Below the pieces are notes generated by a model that saw only the letters and a list, made by a program, of their open reading frames with translations, ran no database searches and was not told where the DNA came from. DNA of 34,787 bases from positions 1 through 34,787 of the forward strand of contig JABLXG010000034.1 in the NCBI GenBank assembly GCA_013178165.1, in the 5' to 3' direction. This DNA is from Anaerolineae bacterium (lineage in GTDB: Bacteria > Chloroflexota > Anaerolineae > Aggregatilineales > Ch27). Shown in pieces: positions 1 through 8,689 of the stretch (position 1 is its first letter; each line of letters starts with the position of its first letter). The position numbers were made by a program, and so were the translations under genes.

Positions 1-101
1 CCGGAATGCACTGGTCCCGCCCAGGTGTGGAGCGGATGCTTGTCCTGCGTTCTGCAGTCTTGAGCCACGACTTCGATGACCTCTGGACTGCCGCGGCTTG
101 A
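1..101 (+). CDS. Transposase C-terminal fragment (ISKra4/UPF0236-like), cut by window edge
   Basis: An open frame enters from the left edge and ends at the TGA at 99-101. The 32 visible residues include GMHWSRPGVERMLVLRSAVL followed by an acidic and Trp-containing tail (FDDLWTAA). This pattern, a G-M-x-W-S-x-x-G start followed by a hydrophobic helix and a Trp near the stop, resembles the C-terminus of ISKra4/UPF0236-type transposases. Only the tail is in the window, so neither intactness nor family can be settled. The GC-rich stretch after the stop contains a candidate inverted-repeat end, which fits an IS edge at about 128. The assignment rests on remembered family pattern, not on a search. 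Confidence 0.5.
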   Translation, partial: GMHWSRPGVERMLVLRSAVLSHDFDDLWTAAA

Positions 102-128
102 CCCTGCCCCCAATCTGGAATGCACCCC
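102..128. mobile_element. Possible insertion-sequence end next to the transposase tail
   Basis: Directly after the transposase stop lies CCCCAATCTGGAATGCACCC (from 107), a position where an IS terminal inverted repeat would be expected. The matching left end would lie outside the window, so it cannot be verified here. The next gene, a peroxiredoxin read on the other strand, ends at 162. Confidence 0.3.
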
Positions 129-161
129 GATTTGCGTCGCTGCTGCCGGGCACAGACCGCT

Positions 162-623
162 CTATGCTCCGATCAGAAATTTGACCGCTCGCTCGACGCT
201 CTTCTCCGGGCTGACGTTGATCTGAGCGTCAACGATGGTTCCCGTCTCATCGATCACCCAGTGGGAGCGAATCACTCCCATGTACTTCTTGCCATACATT
301 GACTTCTCGCCCCAGGCGCCCCAGGCCTCCAGCACCTGATGGTCGGGATCAGACACCAGATCATACGGCAGATTCTCCGCTTCTTTCCACTTGCGCAGCG
401 CTGCGGGCTCGTCCGGGCTGATGCCCAAGACGGTTGCATTGACGCCCTCAAAGCGCGGGAAGTTGTCGCGCAGACCGCAGGCCTGGGTGGTACATCCGCT
501 GGTACCGGCTTTGGGATAAGCAAAGAGAATCACCTTCTTGCCCCGGTAATCGCTCAACCGGACGACCTTCCCATCCTGATTCTTCAGCGCAAAGTCAGGC
601 GCTTTTTCACCAACTGCTGGCAT
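162..623 (-). CDS. Peroxiredoxin, BCP/AhpC-TSA type
   Basis: A thiol peroxidase of 153 aa expected to reduce H2O2 and organic hydroperoxides in the cytoplasm, recycled by thioredoxin. The thioredoxin-fold start (PAVGEKAPDFALKNQDG) is followed by the active site YPKAGTSGCTTQACGLRD. The peroxidatic Cys is residue 44 and a likely resolving Cys is residue 49, the CxxxxC spacing of atypical 2-Cys BCP proteins. The ATG at 623 is chosen because GGAAGGGG lies just upstream; the longer reading from 659 adds 12 residues without family support. It is a single gene between an IS remnant and the oxidoreductase. Family assignment is firm; the subfamily is inferred from the Cys spacing. Confidence 0.9.
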   Translation of the reverse strand: MPAVGEKAPDFALKNQDGKVVRLSDYRGKKVILFAYPKAGTSGCTTQACGLRDNFPRFEGVNATVLGISPDEPAALRKWKEAENLPYDLVSDPDHQVLEAWGAWGEKSMYGKKYMGVIRSHWVIDETGTIVDAQINVSPEKSVERAVKFLIGA

Positions 624-695
624 CTCTACACCCCTTCCGTAGTAACGATCTGCATGCAATAAGAATGCCTGCGGGTACTACTTTCCGTCAGCGGG

Positions 696-2405
696 CTACT
701 CCAGCGTCGCCGATCGGCTGTGAATGCCGGTCGCACCGCTTGGACGGGGGCCGCGTGGCTCTGACTCCTGCATCACGCCATCACCATCATAGGCCCGCAC
801 CGCAAAAATATGTTGCCCCTCCTGAAACGGCCAGTCATAACGCCAGATCACCCATGTGGTCTCGGACAGCGGCGCCCGCACCCGGGCCTCCTCCCAGGGG
901 CCATCATCCACCCGCACCTCCACGCGGGAGATACCGCGCGCGCCGGCGTGAGCGATCCCGCCAACAGGCACCAGCAGACGGCCGCCTTCCTCGATCAGGG
1001 CCCGGGCAGCGATCGTATCAATCACCGCCGTCGTCTGCATCCGGGCCACCTCGTCCCAGCCCCGGCGCACCCAGTAGCCTTCCTCATAATCGGCCACCAC
1101 CTGGATTGCGGTGATCCACTTGGGCTGTTTCATCCCGTAAAGATCAGGAATGTAGATGCGCAGCGGGAAGCCATGTTCAACAGTTAGTGGCTGGCTATCC
1201 CAGGCATAGCACAGCATGATGCGTGCATCAGCCCGGATCAGATCGAGTGCGACCGTCTCATCGAAGCCATCCGCCGCCGTGATCCTCAGGTAAGCCGCCT
1301 CCGGCAACGGACGCGCTTCCGCCAGGATGTCCTGCAGGCTGGCCCCGGTCCACAGAGTGGTGCCGATCAGGTCACCCCCCACAGGGTTAGAGATGCATGA
1401 CAGGGTGACATACTGCTCCCGAAGCGGGTAACGGGTGCGCAAATCGTCCAGCGTCAGCCTCAAGGGCTGCGCCACCAGGCCATCCACAGGTAATACCCAC
1501 CCCTCCGCGCTAACACTGGGGGGGATCAGGTTGATGTCAATCCGGTAGTGCTGATCCAGCGGGGTGTACTCCGGACGTGTGCCAGGGGCAGGTTGCAGTG
1601 GGTCTCCGGCGTTAGGCAGATTGGCGGGCAGGGCGGGCTGCCTGTCGCCTCCTGTCGTCACCTGTGCTGGCTGCGGGCCTGATTGCTCGCTCTTCAACAA
1701 CGTTCCCAGCCCGGCGCCAACCACGGTGATCACAGCGGCAGTACCGCCCACCCGCAGCAGAAACTGGCGGCGGTTGATCAGACCGGTCTCAACAGGTGGA
1801 CCGAGCCTGAGTTCGCTCCCCGCCGGGTCAGATGGCGCAGCGCTGATCACCGGTAGCTCCACCGCCACAGCCTGTGTCGGGCGCAGACGAGCGTGCACCT
1901 GCCCGATCGCCCCGCCCCACCCCACAGACACTGCCAGCAACCACATCACGCTGATCGCCAGAGTAGCGGTTGCTGTTTGATTGACACCGAGATACAGGGC
2001 GATCATCAGCGCACCGGCAACCATCCCGGCGGCCAGACCCAGCCGGATGGATAGACTGCCCTTCAGGCGGCCCTGCAACGCAAAGAGCAGCGCCCCGGCG
2101 GCCAGACCCAGCCCCAAAAAGAGCGCCACTGCCAGCGTTTGTTCCAGGGCTTTGGCCGTAGCAGAAGTCTCCCCCAGGTTCAGGCCGGCGATCACGCCGA
2201 CAAGCGCATCAATCCCGGCAGTGACCACATTCCCCGGCAAAATGCGAGCCAGCCAGTCAAAAGCGTCAAACGGCGGAAAAGGCAAGCCGAACGCGCTGGC
2301 GCCAAGATACTGTAAGGCGATCGTCGGCGCTGTCACCAGTACTCCAATCAGCGCGCCCATCGCCGCTGAGGGTTCAGAGCCGCCAGCCTGTCGCTCATGT
2401 TTCAT
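696..2405 (-). CDS. Membrane-anchored sulfite-oxidase-family molybdopterin oxidoreductase
   Basis: A 569-aa protein in two parts. Residues 1-170 hold about five hydrophobic segments (roughly 16-36, 55-75, 90-110, 120-140, 147-167). After a linker, residues 211-235 carry NRRQFLLRVGG plus a hydrophobic stretch, which looks like a twin-arginine motif but sits internally. Residues 285-560 match the sulfite oxidase/MsrP-type molybdopterin fold: the LSCISNPVGGDLIGTTLW block supplies the likely Mo-ligand Cys337, and the C-terminal part resembles a Mo-co dimerisation domain (VRVDDGPWEEA, WRYDWPF). The catalytic part probably faces outside the membrane. The substrate is unknown. ATG 2405 has GGGGAA upstream. 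A MogA/MoaB cofactor gene lies at 15590. The membrane domain fused ahead of an RR motif is unusual. Confidence 0.85.
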   Translation of the reverse strand: MKHERQAGGSEPSAAMGALIGVLVTAPTIALQYLGASAFGLPFPPFDAFDWLARILPGNVVTAGIDALVGVIAGLNLGETSATAKALEQTLAVALFLGLGLAAGALLFALQGRLKGSLSIRLGLAAGMVAGALMIALYLGVNQTATATLAISVMWLLAVSVGWGGAIGQVHARLRPTQAVAVELPVISAAPSDPAGSELRLGPPVETGLINRRQFLLRVGGTAAVITVVGAGLGTLLKSEQSGPQPAQVTTGGDRQPALPANLPNAGDPLQPAPGTRPEYTPLDQHYRIDINLIPPSVSAEGWVLPVDGLVAQPLRLTLDDLRTRYPLREQYVTLSCISNPVGGDLIGTTLWTGASLQDILAEARPLPEAAYLRITAADGFDETVALDLIRADARIMLCYAWDSQPLTVEHGFPLRIYIPDLYGMKQPKWITAIQVVADYEEGYWVRRGWDEVARMQTTAVIDTIAARALIEEGGRLLVPVGGIAHAGARGISRVEVRVDDGPWEEARVRAPLSETTWVIWRYDWPFQEGQHIFAVRAYDGDGVMQESEPRGPRPSGATGIHSRSATLE

Positions 2406-2509
2406 ATCCGGTTCCCCACTGAATTTTTCTCATTACAACAATCGTAAATCAAAGAAACCCACTACGCCATGAGAAATGGATTAATCGCGTCCACGTGGCC
2501 GATCCGATC

Positions 2510-2538
2510 TGGTGAGGCCAGTCTCCCTGTGGTACAAT
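2510..2538 (+). promoter_or_regulatory. Candidate promoter of tRNA-Gln
   Basis: TACAAT at 2533-2538 sits 11 bases before the tRNA. The matching -35 (TGGTGA, 2510-2515, 17-base spacer) is weak. The -10 hexamer and its position are the main support. Confidence 0.45.
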
Positions 2539-2549
2539 TTGGCCAGCTT

Positions 2550-2621
2550 TGGGGAGTGGCCAAGCGGCAAGGCAACGGTCTTTGGAACCGTGTACCGTAG
2601 GTTCGAATCCTACCTCCCCAG
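2550..2621 (+). tRNA. tRNA-Gln (anticodon TTG)
   Basis: A full cloverleaf of 72 nt. The acceptor arm TGGGGAG pairs with CTCCCCA, followed by discriminator G2621. The anticodon stem ACGGT/ACCGT encloses loop CTTTGGA with TTG at 2582-2584. The T-arm contains GGTTCGAATCC. The 3' CCA is not encoded and must be added enzymatically. A strong hairpin follows at 2629. Confidence 0.95.
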
Positions 2622-2628
2622 CTATGAT

Positions 2629-2656
2629 CAGGCCCCGCCGGGTGCGGGGCCTGCCT
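2629..2656 (+). terminator. Terminator-like hairpin after tRNA-Gln
   Basis: A 10-bp stem, CAGGCCCCGC (2629-2638) with GCGGGGCCTG (2644-2653), has a 5-base loop. The following T-run is short. It lies between convergent transcripts, the tRNA and the gene ending at 2677, and may serve both. Confidence 0.6.
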
Positions 2657-2676
2657 GTTTCTGCGCTGCCATTAGT

Positions 2677-4836
2677 TCACGATGCTGCTTCGACCAGGAC
2701 GCGCACCATCTCCCCAGCCTGTGGTTCCAGGGTGACTCGCGCCGTCAGACCGTCCTCTGCCTGCCGGAAGAGCGCCCTGCCCTCCGACCAGGCGCTGTCG
2801 ATCTTGAAACCGGCATGCCTCAGTACTTCTTCCAGCCAGGTTTCAGCGCCATGCCGTGGCGGTGAGATGACAGCCTCCACCCGCGATCCATTATCGAGTG
2901 TCAGTAGCCGGTCGCGCAGGGCGCGCCGTGACGGCCAGCCCGGATCAGGATGGTAGACCCGGTACTCGAAGCCATTCATGGGGATGACTTCGGCTGGTGA
3001 GTAGGCTTGCATCATCGTGTACAGCACAGGGTCCGGGTAGAACAGCGCCCGCAGGATCAGCACATTGAACGCCTGATCCTCAATCATCGTCACCAGTGCC
3101 GAAGGGTCGTACAGACCGTTGTTGTACAGGTTAAGAAGCTGTGTCGGGTTGCCGACCACATCCTTGCCGGCCAGCCAGCTGAAGGCGGCATCCTCGCTCA
3201 ACGCAGGCCGATCGCCCTCCGCGGAGATGGCAACCAGCCGCCAGCCGTTCTCAACATCCGTCGGAGTCGGAATCTGGCCCAGTACAGCATAGCCCACCGT
3301 CCACCCCGCCGAGTCATAGTAGGCGAAATCAGTGTTGGGGGTAACGCCCAGTGTTCTGGCGAGGGGGCCAAACAGCGCCCCTTCCGTCGGCATGTGGAAC
3401 ACGGCTGCCGCGTACAACAGGTAGGAAACGGGCATCATAAGGCGCAGCCCGGCCTGTGCCAGCGGCGCGCGCGCAAACAGCACCCGGATCGGGTTCAGCA
3501 GCCGCGCCAGGTAGTTATCCGGCCAGTGCCAGCCACCGCGCAGCGTCCGGGCGGCAAAGATGCCACTCAGGATGCAGGTTGCAGCAATGGCCGTAGCAAA
3601 GTAGCTATCCCCCGCCCCCCATTTGCCTGCTGACGTGGTGCTCAGGACTGCTGTGCCAAACCAGATGGTGTACAGGCTAACCCGGTCAAAATACAGCTCA
3701 TAGATGGCGAGCAACCCGGCCAGGATCAGCAACGCGCCATGCAAGCCGAACCACTGGCGGAAGAGACCGGGGAACTGCCCCGGTACAAACTGGTTCACGT
3801 TGGCGGTGATAATGTTCAGCCACCACTGGCCACCCGTCGCCCGGTCGATCAGCAGGAAGATACTACCCGCCACCAGCGCCAGTAGCAGCCCCCATCCTGC
3901 AGCGTGGCGCGGATTGGCCAGGAACAGAAACACGAACACAGCCGCCACGGTTACCACAGCCAGTTGCTTGGTGTAACCTGCCGCCAGAAGCAGTAGCAGG
4001 CCGATGATCAGCCGCCGACGACGCGCCCGACCTTCCAGCGCATGGACGTTGGCCAGCGCCACCACCGCCAAAGTCTCAAACATCACCATGAACAGATGCT
4101 GACGGAACAACGGCCCGACATGGTAGATGGTATTGGATGCCAGAAAGGCCAGCCCGGCAATCACGGCTATCACCCTCTGGCGTTCGGCACGGTAGACCGC
4201 ATAGCCAATGGCGCTTGCCGTCACCAGCGTGCCCAGGAAGCCGAGCAGCCGTCCGTACCAGTAAGCGGGACCGAACAGCCAGACGAACGGTGCCGCCAGC
4301 ACATGAAAGAGCGGCGGGTAGTTGGAGGAATAGAACGGGTAGACCTCGGTATCCTGGTATGGCCAGCGGAACTGGCTGAACAGGATGGTGTCCACCAGTT
4401 CAAAACCCTCGCCCTGATCGTAATCGAACGGGAACTGAAAGAGGTTGACGGCGTAGACGACATAAACGCCGAAGTAGAAGAGCATGACCGCCAGAGTGAT
4501 CAACAACAAAACCCGCGTGATCCGTCCCGGCGAGGCACCCTCCCGCACAATGGATGGCTCCTCCTGGGGCAAAAGGGTCACCGGCTCGCGGCCCAGGGGG
4601 ATCAGAGTCAGCCCCACGACAGCCAGTACACCACCCACCAGCAGGGCCAGGCGCTGCATCGGCCCAAATCCGGCCTGGCGGTCCGGTGGCAGCACATCCA
4701 GCCCAAGACTGTGCAGCCAGTCAGCAACCGGATCCAGCGCCAGCAGCCCGATCACCGCCACCAGGCCGACCACCAGCATGATCCAGCCCAGATCACGTTT
4801 GGTCAGGTGAAAGTCGTCACGCATCAGAGTCAGCAT
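2677..4836 (-). CDS. Polytopic membrane protein, GT-C glycosyltransferase-like
   Basis: A 719-aa integral membrane protein with many hydrophobic helices over about the first 500 residues and a soluble C-terminal part. A first large loop with acidic residues (YDQGEGFELVDTIL) followed by YSSNYPPLFHVL resembles the PMT/ArnT-like GT-C fold, in which a lipid-linked sugar is moved on the outer membrane face; donor and acceptor cannot be predicted. ATG 4836 is preferred over the longer frame to 4926: it has GGGGAG 9 bases upstream, and a TATACT -10 at 4867-4872 would place transcription start near 4860, downstream of the longer start. The gene runs towards tRNA-Gln. Membrane nature is clear; enzymatic role is inferred. 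Confidence 0.7.
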   Translation of the reverse strand: MLTLMRDDFHLTKRDLGWIMLVVGLVAVIGLLALDPVADWLHSLGLDVLPPDRQAGFGPMQRLALLVGGVLAVVGLTLIPLGREPVTLLPQEEPSIVREGASPGRITRVLLLITLAVMLFYFGVYVVYAVNLFQFPFDYDQGEGFELVDTILFSQFRWPYQDTEVYPFYSSNYPPLFHVLAAPFVWLFGPAYWYGRLLGFLGTLVTASAIGYAVYRAERQRVIAVIAGLAFLASNTIYHVGPLFRQHLFMVMFETLAVVALANVHALEGRARRRRLIIGLLLLLAAGYTKQLAVVTVAAVFVFLFLANPRHAAGWGLLLALVAGSIFLLIDRATGGQWWLNIITANVNQFVPGQFPGLFRQWFGLHGALLILAGLLAIYELYFDRVSLYTIWFGTAVLSTTSAGKWGAGDSYFATAIAATCILSGIFAARTLRGGWHWPDNYLARLLNPIRVLFARAPLAQAGLRLMMPVSYLLYAAAVFHMPTEGALFGPLARTLGVTPNTDFAYYDSAGWTVGYAVLGQIPTPTDVENGWRLVAISAEGDRPALSEDAAFSWLAGKDVVGNPTQLLNLYNNGLYDPSALVTMIEDQAFNVLILRALFYPDPVLYTMMQAYSPAEVIPMNGFEYRVYHPDPGWPSRRALRDRLLTLDNGSRVEAVISPPRHGAETWLEEVLRHAGFKIDSAWSEGRALFRQAEDGLTARVTLEPQAGEMVRVLVEAAS

Positions 4837-4866
4837 AGGCAGATACTCCCCGCTTGGCACGGGGCA

Positions 4867-4872
4867 AGTATA
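4867..4872 (-). promoter_or_regulatory. -10 element for the GT-C-like gene
   Basis: TATACT on the minus strand, about 30 bases upstream of the chosen ATG. The -35 at a 17-base spacer is poor. It matters mainly because it argues against the longer start codon. Confidence 0.4.
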
Positions 4873-5006
4873 CTCGCTGGCCGCCCGCGCTGCATGGCCG
4901 ACCCAGCCGGAGCCAGGAGGTCGCATGCAACCTTCTCAGGCCCGGCGCGTAAGAATCACTGAGACCTGGACTTACAGGACACGGCAACCACTTTCAGGAG
5001 TCAGTT

Positions 5007-5690
5007 ATGAGCGAGCGTCAAACCCTCCCGGAGCAGCCAGATATGTCATCCACTGAGCTGCCTGGCGACAGCATTCGCATCCGCGTTGAACCGGCAGACT
5101 TCCCGGCCAGCGCCAGCCGCAAACGCAAGCGCTCGGCAACACTGGCGCAGGAAATCTCCCAGAAGCTGCTGTACGACATCGACTGGCAACCGCACAGTAT
5201 CCCGGTTGATACGCTGACCGAGGATGAACGTCTGTGGGCGGCGCTGGCGCACGCCAGCTTTCTGATCACCGTGCTGGCCGGGATCGCCACCGGCGGCCTG
5301 GCCGGGTTGGCGATGATCTTTGCGCCACTGCTGATCTATGTGGGCTTCCGCGATCGTTCGCGGTTTGTCGCCTATCATGCGCTACAGGCTTTCGCCGCCC
5401 AGCTGATGGGCACGATTGGCTGGATCACCCTGCTGACCATCGGCTCACTGATCTTCGCCGTAGCCATCACGCTGGCCGCCGTCGCCAGCATCATCCTGAT
5501 CGGCATCCCGTTTGTGGTGCTGTTCGGGTTGCTTTACGTGGTCTTTGTCCTGACCATGCTGGTACTGCCGCTGGTCATCATCATTCTGTCCATCGCTGGC
5601 GCGGTCAACACCTACAACGGGCGCGACTTCCGCTACCCGGTGATCGCTGCCTGGATCGAGCGCCAGATGGAAGGTGATACGATCCTCTAG
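5007..5690 (+). CDS. DUF4870 (Tic20-like) membrane protein
   Basis: A 227-aa protein. Residues 1-70 are charged and hydrophilic with a basic patch (SRKRKR). From LTEDERLWAALAHASFL (about 72) it follows the DUF4870 pattern: helix with LAHAS, a short loop containing GFRDRSRFVAYHALQAF, then three further long hydrophobic helices ending with NTYNGRDFRYPVI near the C-terminus. DUF4870 proteins are small polytopic membrane proteins of unknown role related to Tic20. The ATG has AGGAGT 6 bases upstream. The following hairpin at 5717 separates it from the convergent tmRNA gene. The long N-terminal cytosolic extension is longer than in minimal family members. Confidence 0.85.
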   Translation: MSERQTLPEQPDMSSTELPGDSIRIRVEPADFPASASRKRKRSATLAQEISQKLLYDIDWQPHSIPVDTLTEDERLWAALAHASFLITVLAGIATGGLAGLAMIFAPLLIYVGFRDRSRFVAYHALQAFAAQLMGTIGWITLLTIGSLIFAVAITLAAVASIILIGIPFVVLFGLLYVVFVLTMLVLPLVIIILSIAGAVNTYNGRDFRYPVIAAWIERQMEGDTIL

Positions 5691-5716
5691 CTTCCGGGTG
5701 GCGACACGTGAGAACA

Positions 5717-5749
5717 AACCAGGCGGCTCCAATGATGGGCCGCCTGGTT
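5717..5749. terminator. Bidirectional terminator between DUF4870 gene and ssrA
   Basis: An 11-bp perfect stem, AACCAGGCGGC (5717-5727) with GCCGCCTGGTT (5739-5749), has an 11-base loop. T-rich sequence follows on both strands, so it can end the DUF4870 transcript and the convergent tmRNA. Confidence 0.75.
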
Positions 5750-5756
5750 GTTCAGG

Positions 5757-6144
5757 TGGAGATGCCGGGAATCGAACCCGGGTCCGAAGAGGACGAAACC
5801 GCACGTCTACAAGCTTAGTTGGCCTTTTGGTTCTCGCCGTCGGTAGCCCCGGCCAACAGGGTACACCTCAGGCCCAGCCGATAACTCTTAGCGCCCACGT
5901 ATCGGCGTCACAGGCGAGCACTCCGGCTTTGGTGACGCCCGCCAGTCTCCCCGACCGGAGACGGGAAGGGCGGACGGATTACCGTATCAGGTAATCAGCT
6001 ATGCTAGGGACCGCTTAAGCGGCCATAGCCATAGCGGGTGCGTAAGTGCGGTTGGCACTTAATGGGTTGCGCCAGATTTACGAGTTAGCGCCGCTCGGCT
6101 TGCAGTACGGCCACTATCGCTCCCCGTCGAAACCTGTCATCCCC
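5757..6144 (-). ncRNA. ssrA: Transfer-messenger RNA (tmRNA)
   Basis: The 388-nt gene has the tRNA-like ends of tmRNA. The 5' end GGGGATG pairs with CATCTCC near the 3' end, the 5' part continues with GGTTTCGACGGGGA, and the 3' part has the T-arm GGTTCGATTCCC. CCA is not fully encoded (CCT follows the discriminator). The internal resume frame at 6056-6015 encodes a 13-residue tag. tmRNA with SmpB frees stalled ribosomes and tags the nascent chain for proteolysis. It is transcribed divergently from proB and ends at the 5717 hairpin. The ends are set by acceptor pairing and should be right within a base or two. Confidence 0.97.
6015..6056 (-). other. tmRNA proteolysis-tag reading frame (ANRTYAPAMAMAA)
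   Basis: Within ssrA, the resume codon GCC (6056-6054) follows TTAAGT. The frame reads A-N-R-T-Y-A-P-A-M-A-M-A-A and stops at TAA (6017-6015). The Ala-Asn start and the small hydrophobic end with AA fit bacterial tmRNA tags. The Met-Ala-Met-Ala-Ala end differs from the common LAA ending. Confidence 0.85.
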
Positions 6145-6164
6145 TTTTCAAGGTACGCGTTTGT

Positions 6165-6170
6165 ATTATA
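6165..6170 (-). promoter_or_regulatory. Extended -10 promoter of ssrA
   Basis: TGGTATAAT on the minus strand, an extended -10, places transcription start about 14 bases upstream of the mature tmRNA 5' end. This fits a short leader removed by RNase P. The -35 is weak. Confidence 0.6.
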
Positions 6171-6189
6171 CCATACTCCGCGATTCCGC

Positions 6190-6195
6190 TATACT
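6190..6195 (+). promoter_or_regulatory. -10 element for proBA
   Basis: TATACT lies about 58 bases upstream of the proB ATG and back-to-back with the ssrA -10, only 19 bases away. No good -35 is seen. Confidence 0.4.
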
Positions 6196-6253
6196 TAAAT
6201 TCTACTCAAATCAATCGCCCGCATACATACCAGCCAGCAGGTACAGCCCACCC

Positions 6254-7372
6254 ATGACACCCAGCCCCCCGCAGACCATCATCATCAAAGTCGGCACCAG
6301 CACCCTTAGCGGCGGATCCAGGCGACTCTCCCGCCCGGCCATCCTGGAGCTAGTCCGCCAGATGGTGTTGCTGTGGCGGGAAGGACATCGCATCGTCTTT
6401 GTCAGCTCCGGCGCCATCGCTGCCGGGCGGGAAGCGCTCAACTATCCCAACCTGCCCAACCATTTGCCAGCCAAACAGATGCTGGCGGCCATCGGCCAGA
6501 GTCACCTGATGGGCATCTACAGCACCATGTTTGGCCTGTACGATGTACGCATCGGTCAGGTGCTTCTGACCAACGATGATTTCAGCCACCGGACACGCTA
6601 CCTCAACGCTCGCAATACCCTCAGCACGCTCCTCGACTACCGGATCGTGCCGGTAGTCAACGAGAACGATACTGTGGCTGTGCAGGAGATCAAGTTCGGC
6701 GACAACGACAATCTATCCGCCCATATTGCCGCCCTGCTGGACGCCGATCTGCTTATCCTGCTGACCGACAAAGACGGTCTCTATGATCACGACCCCGGTC
6801 TCTACCCCGATGCCCGCCTGATCAGGGAGGTGCGGACCATCGACGATAACCTCTGGCGGCTGGCCGGTGGCACACTTAAGACGCAGGGTATGGGCACCGG
6901 CGGGATGATCACCAAGCTTCAGGCCGCACAGCTGGCCACCCGCAGCGGCACCCGAACCATCATCGCCAACGGTCATACGCCGGACGTCCTGCTACGGCTG
7001 CTGGCCGGTGAACCACTCGGCACAACCTTCTTCCCCGCCACTGAACATCTGGAGAGTCGCAAGCGCTGGCTGCTGGCGGAACGGCCCCAGGGCATCCTGC
7101 AGATCGATCCGGGCGCAGCCCGCGCCCTGAGTGAAGGCCGGGCCAGCCTGCTGCCGGTGGGCATCCAGACTGTGCGCGGCGACTTTGAGCGCGGCGACGT
7201 GGTAATCGTCGCGGACGCTACTGGCAAGCCCCTGGCCAAAGGGCTGAGTAACTACACCAGCAAGGAACTGGCCAGCCTGTGCGGTCGCCGCTCCAGGGAC
7301 ATTATCCAGGTCCTCGGTTACACCTACGGCGATGAGGCTATCCACCGCGACAACCTGATCCTCATCGAGTGA
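6254..7372 (+). CDS. proB: Glutamate 5-kinase
   Basis: Phosphorylates L-glutamate with ATP to gamma-glutamyl phosphate, the first step of proline synthesis. The 372-aa protein has the amino-acid-kinase domain first, with [25 protein letters not shown], the NENDTV substrate loop and [10 protein letters not shown]. From about residue 275 a PUA domain follows ([24 protein letters not shown]), giving the full-length bacterial form. ATG 6254 is chosen because kinase homology starts a few residues later; the reading from 6161 would add 31 low-complexity residues. The ribosome-binding site is weak. proA follows 52 bases downstream and is probably cotranscribed. Proline feedback control is known for the family but cannot be judged here. 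Confidence 0.95.
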   Translation: MTPSPPQTIIIKVGTSTLSGGSRRLSRPAILELVRQMVLLWREGHRIVFVSSGAIAAGREALNYPNLPNHLPAKQMLAAIGQSHLMGIYSTMFGLYDVRIGQVLLTNDDFSHRTRYLNARNTLSTLLDYRIVPVVNENDTVAVQEIKFGDNDNLSAHIAALLDADLLILLTDKDGLYDHDPGLYPDARLIREVRTIDDNLWRLAGGTLKTQGMGTGGMITKLQAAQLATRSGTRTIIANGHTPDVLLRLLAGEPLGTTFFPATEHLESRKRWLLAERPQGILQIDPGAARALSEGRASLLPVGIQTVRGDFERGDVVIVADATGKPLAKGLSNYTSKELASLCGRRSRDIIQVLGYTYGDEAIHRDNLILIE

Positions 7373-7424
7373 CATTCCGCTCGCAATCATCGCAGCTGGA
7401 CATCCTGTTCCGGGAGGACAACCC

Positions 7425-8681
7425 ATGACCATCGACATGCAGGCGCTCGGACAACAGGCCAGAGCCGCGGCGCGCATCCTGCGCAGCCAGCCCACCACCG
7501 CCAAAAATGCCGCCCTGCTGGCCATCGCTGACGCTATTGACAGCCATCAGGCGGCCATCCTGGCAGCCAACGCCGCCGATGTCACTGCCGGCCAGCTAGC
7601 CGGTCTCAGCCCGGCCATGATCGACCGGCTGAATCTGGCGGGACGGCTGGCCGGAATCACCGCCGATGTCCGCCGTGTGGCTGAATTACCTGATCCGGTC
7701 GGCGTAGAGTTCGACGCGCACACCCTGCCCAATGGCCTGCAGGTCAGGAAGCGCCGGGTGCCCATTGGCGTGCTGGGCGTAATTTACGAATCGCGCCCTA
7801 ATGTGACGGTGGACGTCGCTGCTCTGGCGCTTAAGACCGGCAACGCGGTCATTCTGCGCGGCGGCTCGGAGACGCTGCGTAGCAATACCGCGCTGGTCGA
7901 TGTGATCCAGGACGCTGTAGCGGGGGCTGGTTTACCAGCTGATGCCGTCCAGCTGATTCGCGATCCCGACCGGCGCTATGTCACCGAACTCCTTCGCCTG
8001 AGCGACTATGTCGACATGATCATCCCGCGCGGCGGCAACCATTTGCATCAGCTTTGCCGCGAGCAGAGCACCATCCCGGTGATCACCGGCGGGATTGGCA
8101 TCTGCCATCTGTATGTGGACGAGACAGCCGATCTGGCCGCCGCGATAAACGTCATTCACAATGCCAAAGTGCAGCGTCCCACCGTCTGCAACGCCCTGGA
8201 TACCCTGCTCGTTCAGCGCAATATCGCCGACCAGTTCATCCCTGCGGTTGTGGATCGGCTGACCAGAGATGGCGTGACGTTCCGGGTAGACGCGGAGGCT
8301 GCTGCGCTACTGGCTGGACGGGAACAGGTAACCCTGGCCGGGCCGGACGACTGGGATACCGAATGGCTGGCCCTGATCCTGGGCATCCGTATTGTTCCCG
8401 ATCTGGAGGCGGCTATTGCCCACATCCAGGCCCACAGCACCGGTCATTCTGACGGCATCCTGACCACCGACCCGGCAGCGATGGCGCGTTTCCTCAATGA
8501 GGTCGACTCAGCGGCTGTGTATGTTAATGCGTCAACCCGCTTCACTGATGGTGGACAGTTAGGGCTTGGCGCGGAGATCGCTATCAGTACACAGAAGCTG
8601 CATGCGCGCGGGCCAATGGGGCTGGAGGAATTGACCACCTACAAGTGGATCATCGTTGGGGAAAATCACATCCGGCCGTAG
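7425..8681 (+). CDS. proA: Glutamate-5-semialdehyde dehydrogenase (gamma-glutamyl phosphate reductase)
   Basis: Reduces gamma-glutamyl phosphate with NADPH to glutamate semialdehyde, which cyclises on the way to proline. The 418-aa protein has the ALDH-like fold with [17 protein letters not shown], the nucleotide-binding region [15 protein letters not shown] and the catalytic Cys255 in [13 protein letters not shown]. The C-terminal block [29 protein letters not shown] is typical and complete. The ATG is preceded by GGGAGGA at good spacing. It lies directly after proB and forms a two-gene operon. The hairpin at 8701-8725 just after the stop is oriented for the opposite strand but could also weakly stop this transcript. 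Confidence 0.96.
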   Translation: MTIDMQALGQQARAAARILRSQPTTAKNAALLAIADAIDSHQAAILAANAADVTAGQLAGLSPAMIDRLNLAGRLAGITADVRRVAELPDPVGVEFDAHTLPNGLQVRKRRVPIGVLGVIYESRPNVTVDVAALALKTGNAVILRGGSETLRSNTALVDVIQDAVAGAGLPADAVQLIRDPDRRYVTELLRLSDYVDMIIPRGGNHLHQLCREQSTIPVITGGIGICHLYVDETADLAAAINVIHNAKVQRPTVCNALDTLLVQRNIADQFIPAVVDRLTRDGVTFRVDAEAAALLAGREQVTLAGPDDWDTEWLALILGIRIVPDLEAAIAHIQAHSTGHSDGILTTDPAAMARFLNEVDSAAVYVNASTRFTDGGQLGLGAEIAISTQKLHARGPMGLEELTTYKWIIVGENHIRP

Positions 8682-8689
8682 GCGCAGGT

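Noticed and set aside
4042-4962. 306-aa plus-strand frame opposite the GT-C-like gene
   Set aside because: Gln/His-rich shadow of hydrophobic codons on the other strand. No family feature.
6161-6253. N-terminal extension of proB
   Set aside because: Begins within the divergent promoter region and adds residues absent from the family. ATG 6254 is the better start.
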